Assembly: GCA_937928085.1 (NCBI GenBank)
Contig: CALFVU010000006.1
Coordinates: 1-64,000 of the forward strand
Direction: 5' to 3'
Source of the DNA: an uncultured bacterium
GTDB lineage: Bacteria > Spirochaetota > Leptospiria > Leptospirales > Leptonemataceae
Length of the DNA stretch: 64,000 nt
The notes below the pieces were generated by a model, which ran no database searches, was not told the DNA's origin, and saw nothing but the letters and a program-made list of their open reading frames with translations. Shown here in pieces: positions 61,898 through 64,000 of this stretch (the first letter of the stretch is position 1; each line of letters starts with the position of its first letter). Made by a program: the position numbers and the translations under genes.

Positions 61898-63823
61898 TTA
61901 TAAAGTTAAGGTTTTTTTTATTTCTAACAAGTAGTCTAAAAGTACACTCTGATGCGGTAGTTTAGAACTTGATTGTAACATTTCTATAGTTTTATTTAAC
62001 CATTGGATATTGTATAAATTGCTTTTTCGAATAAAAAGATATTTTATATTTTTTAAAGGTTTGATTTCTTCGTATTTTTGTTCTTTATCGTAGTATAGTA
62101 TCGAATATAATTCTTCAATATCTTTGTGGTTTAAAGCAAGAGAAAGTTCATCTATCCAAATAAGACCTTGATGTTGCCTTTCGATATATTCAATTGCTTT
62201 TTCTATTCTTTCTGGGATAGTTTTCATTTTTTCTTTTGGGATTTGAGTTTTTCGTTTCTGAATCAATTTAGTTTTATTTTCTTGGACTACTTGATTTGCA
62301 GGTAAAAAATGACCTTCTTGGTCTTGTTCATTTGGTGCAATCGCGAATAATTTTTTTAACCAATTCCATAATAACACAAAAAGACTTTTTTTTGGTTTTT
62401 TTTGTTTTTCCCATTCTTTTATTGCTTGATGTAATTTTACTTGTTCTTCTATGATTTTTTGGGGAAGTGATAATTTATTTTTTTGATTTATGTCTAAAAG
62501 AAAATCATAAATACCATTCACATAACCAGAATTTTTTAGAATTAAATGAATCAGATTTCTTTGATGTTTATTTCGAATAAAACACTGAGGAATATTAATT
62601 TTGTAAATACAATAATACAATTTTTCTTTTGATTGGGATTTTGATTCATACACAATGAGTTCTGGATTTGATTTAAGTCTTTTGATGATTTGAAAAAAAA
62701 TATTATGTTTTTCTGTGTTTAAGTTTTCTAAAAAAGATTTCGGAATTTCAAAGTTTTCTAGTGAAATAACTTCCAGAGAGAAATTCATATTGAATTTTTT
62801 TAAAAAAATCTTAACAAGTTCTTCCAGAAGAATGTTAGAACGGATTACTTCGAATTCTTCGCATATATGGATTAAATGATGTACTGTTTCTAATAGCTCT
62901 TTCACATTAGGCCATAATTCTTCTGAATAAATCGAAGGATGAGAATTTAGTATAGAAAAAATTGTATTCCAGTTTAGGTCAAAATTTTCGGAATCAAAAT
63001 CTGATTGAAGATAACGAATGAGAGATATAAAAATTTCTTTTGCAATTTCTAAAAAAAACTCCAATTCATTTTGGGAAACAGAAATTTCTTCTGTTTCTTC
63101 GTTTATAAGAAGAGTTCTTTCTAAAGTGGGATAATAAAATAAAAATTTATTTGATAGTTCCACAATTAGAGGACGTTGTCCTTTTTCCAAAAGATATTGT
63201 TTGGATTGTTCGTCCATTTCTTTGTTATTGATTAAATAATCGTAAATTTCTTTTGAAGATTTTGTTAAGAGATTATATAAGAAATTCCATAGGTTTTGAT
63301 TGATTTTAAGTTGATTAAAAAATACATTTAGCGAGTAAGAGAAAAATTTATGAATGGTTTCCAAAATACCACTTTTGGTAGATGTATTTTTAGAAAAAAT
63401 ATTTTCTTTGATCTGTTGCATTAAAATTTGAGAGTTATTATTAAAATTTAGTTCTTTATAATAAAGAAATCGAATTACAGAAATTAAAGAATATTCATTA
63501 CAAAGTTGAATTGCTTTTTCCGCATCTTCTTTTTTTAGAGAAGTAGGTCTAATCAATACTAAATTTTTTTTTAAATTTTTTGTAGATTGTTCGAATTCTA
63601 AATACTCATAGCTTATAAAAACGAAACGGCTTTCTAATAATTTTAAGTTTGTTTCGTAAATGTTAGTTAAATCAGAAATTTTTTTTAAACTCTTGGGAGA
63701 ATGAGTCATCATAATAGACGCAACGGTTCCTTGTTCAATACTTCGAATATCTTTTTCTATAGAAGGATTAAATCCTATTAAAACTGCATTTAGTTCAATG
63801 GCAGAAGCAAAATCTTTTTGCAT
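61898..63823 (-). CDS. Hypothetical protein, 641 aa
   Basis: Long intact ORF; no domain recognised by eye. Confidence 0.6.
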   Translation of the reverse strand: MQKDFASAIELNAVLIGFNPSIEKDIRSIEQGTVASIMMTHSPKSLKKISDLTNIYETNLKLLESRFVFISYEYLEFEQSTKNLKKNLVLIRPTSLKKEDAEKAIQLCNEYSLISVIRFLYYKELNFNNNSQILMQQIKENIFSKNTSTKSGILETIHKFFSYSLNVFFNQLKINQNLWNFLYNLLTKSSKEIYDYLINNKEMDEQSKQYLLEKGQRPLIVELSNKFLFYYPTLERTLLINEETEEISVSQNELEFFLEIAKEIFISLIRYLQSDFDSENFDLNWNTIFSILNSHPSIYSEELWPNVKELLETVHHLIHICEEFEVIRSNILLEELVKIFLKKFNMNFSLEVISLENFEIPKSFLENLNTEKHNIFFQIIKRLKSNPELIVYESKSQSKEKLYYCIYKINIPQCFIRNKHQRNLIHLILKNSGYVNGIYDFLLDINQKNKLSLPQKIIEEQVKLHQAIKEWEKQKKPKKSLFVLLWNWLKKLFAIAPNEQDQEGHFLPANQVVQENKTKLIQKRKTQIPKEKMKTIPERIEKAIEYIERQHQGLIWIDELSLALNHKDIEELYSILYYDKEQKYEEIKPLKNIKYLFIRKSNLYNIQWLNKTIEMLQSSSKLPHQSVLLDYLLEIKKTLTL

Positions 63824-63827
63824 AAGG

Positions 63828-64000
63828 TTAGGAAATCCATTTAAGTTTTTTTAAATTATCTTGTATATTTCCTTTAAATATTGCAGAGCCGGCAACGATA
63901 ATGTCTGCTCCTGCATCAAGAATTTTTTTTATATTATTTTCAGTTATACCGCCATCTACTTCTATTAATGTTTTTAAATTTTTATTGAGGATCAGTTCTT
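63828..64000 (-). CDS. rpe: Ribulose-phosphate 3-epimerase, C-terminal part (truncated by window edge)
   Basis: Minus-strand translation ...EVDGGITENNIKKILDAGADIIVAGSAIFKGNIQDNLKKLKWIS*. Confidence 0.92.
   Translation of the reverse strand, partial: ELILNKNLKTLIEVDGGITENNIKKILDAGADIIVAGSAIFKGNIQDNLKKLKWIS

Overview
AT-rich chromosomal window whose gene content (gldA/F/G-like locus, TRL-like lipoprotein, 23S rRNA end not followed by 5S, many lipoproteins) suggests a Leptospira-like spirochaete. That taxonomic call is inference. Main modules: 23S rRNA 3' end plus terminator; GldA/GldF/GldG/DUF4340 ABC locus; hflX; a nitrous-oxide reductase cluster (nosC-like cytochrome, nosZ, nosB-like, nosL, nosD, nosF, nosY); tRNA-Arg; Fur-family regulator; ligA; CNT nucleoside transporter; GGDEF protein; decayed queD plus intact queC; a complete uptake [NiFe]-hydrogenase operon (hyaABCD-like, hypF-C-E-A-B-D, hypX) on the minus strand; membrane glycosyltransferase-like protein; tpx; tRNA-Pro; housekeeping genes (rsmI, yidD, metG, ispF, rpe); and a light-response module (photolyase divergent from a CarH/LitR-like B12 regulator, COG2907-like oxidoreductase, SRPBCC protein). 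Most notable observations: (1) the nosL 3' end encodes a natural His8 tail in DNA that also encodes the NosD signal peptide in another frame; (2) nosC and nosZ each carry a single frameshift, nosC at an A8 tract; (3) queD is a pseudogene with a frameshift, a nonsense codon and loss of the catalytic Cys; (4) the hydrogenase small subunit has the two extra cysteines of O2-tolerant enzymes and occurs with HypX, but its Tat motif is RK rather than RR; (5) a nested palindrome between photolyase and carH holds back-to-back TTGACA hexamers around TTTGTACAAA. No CRISPR array, intact transposon or prophage was seen.
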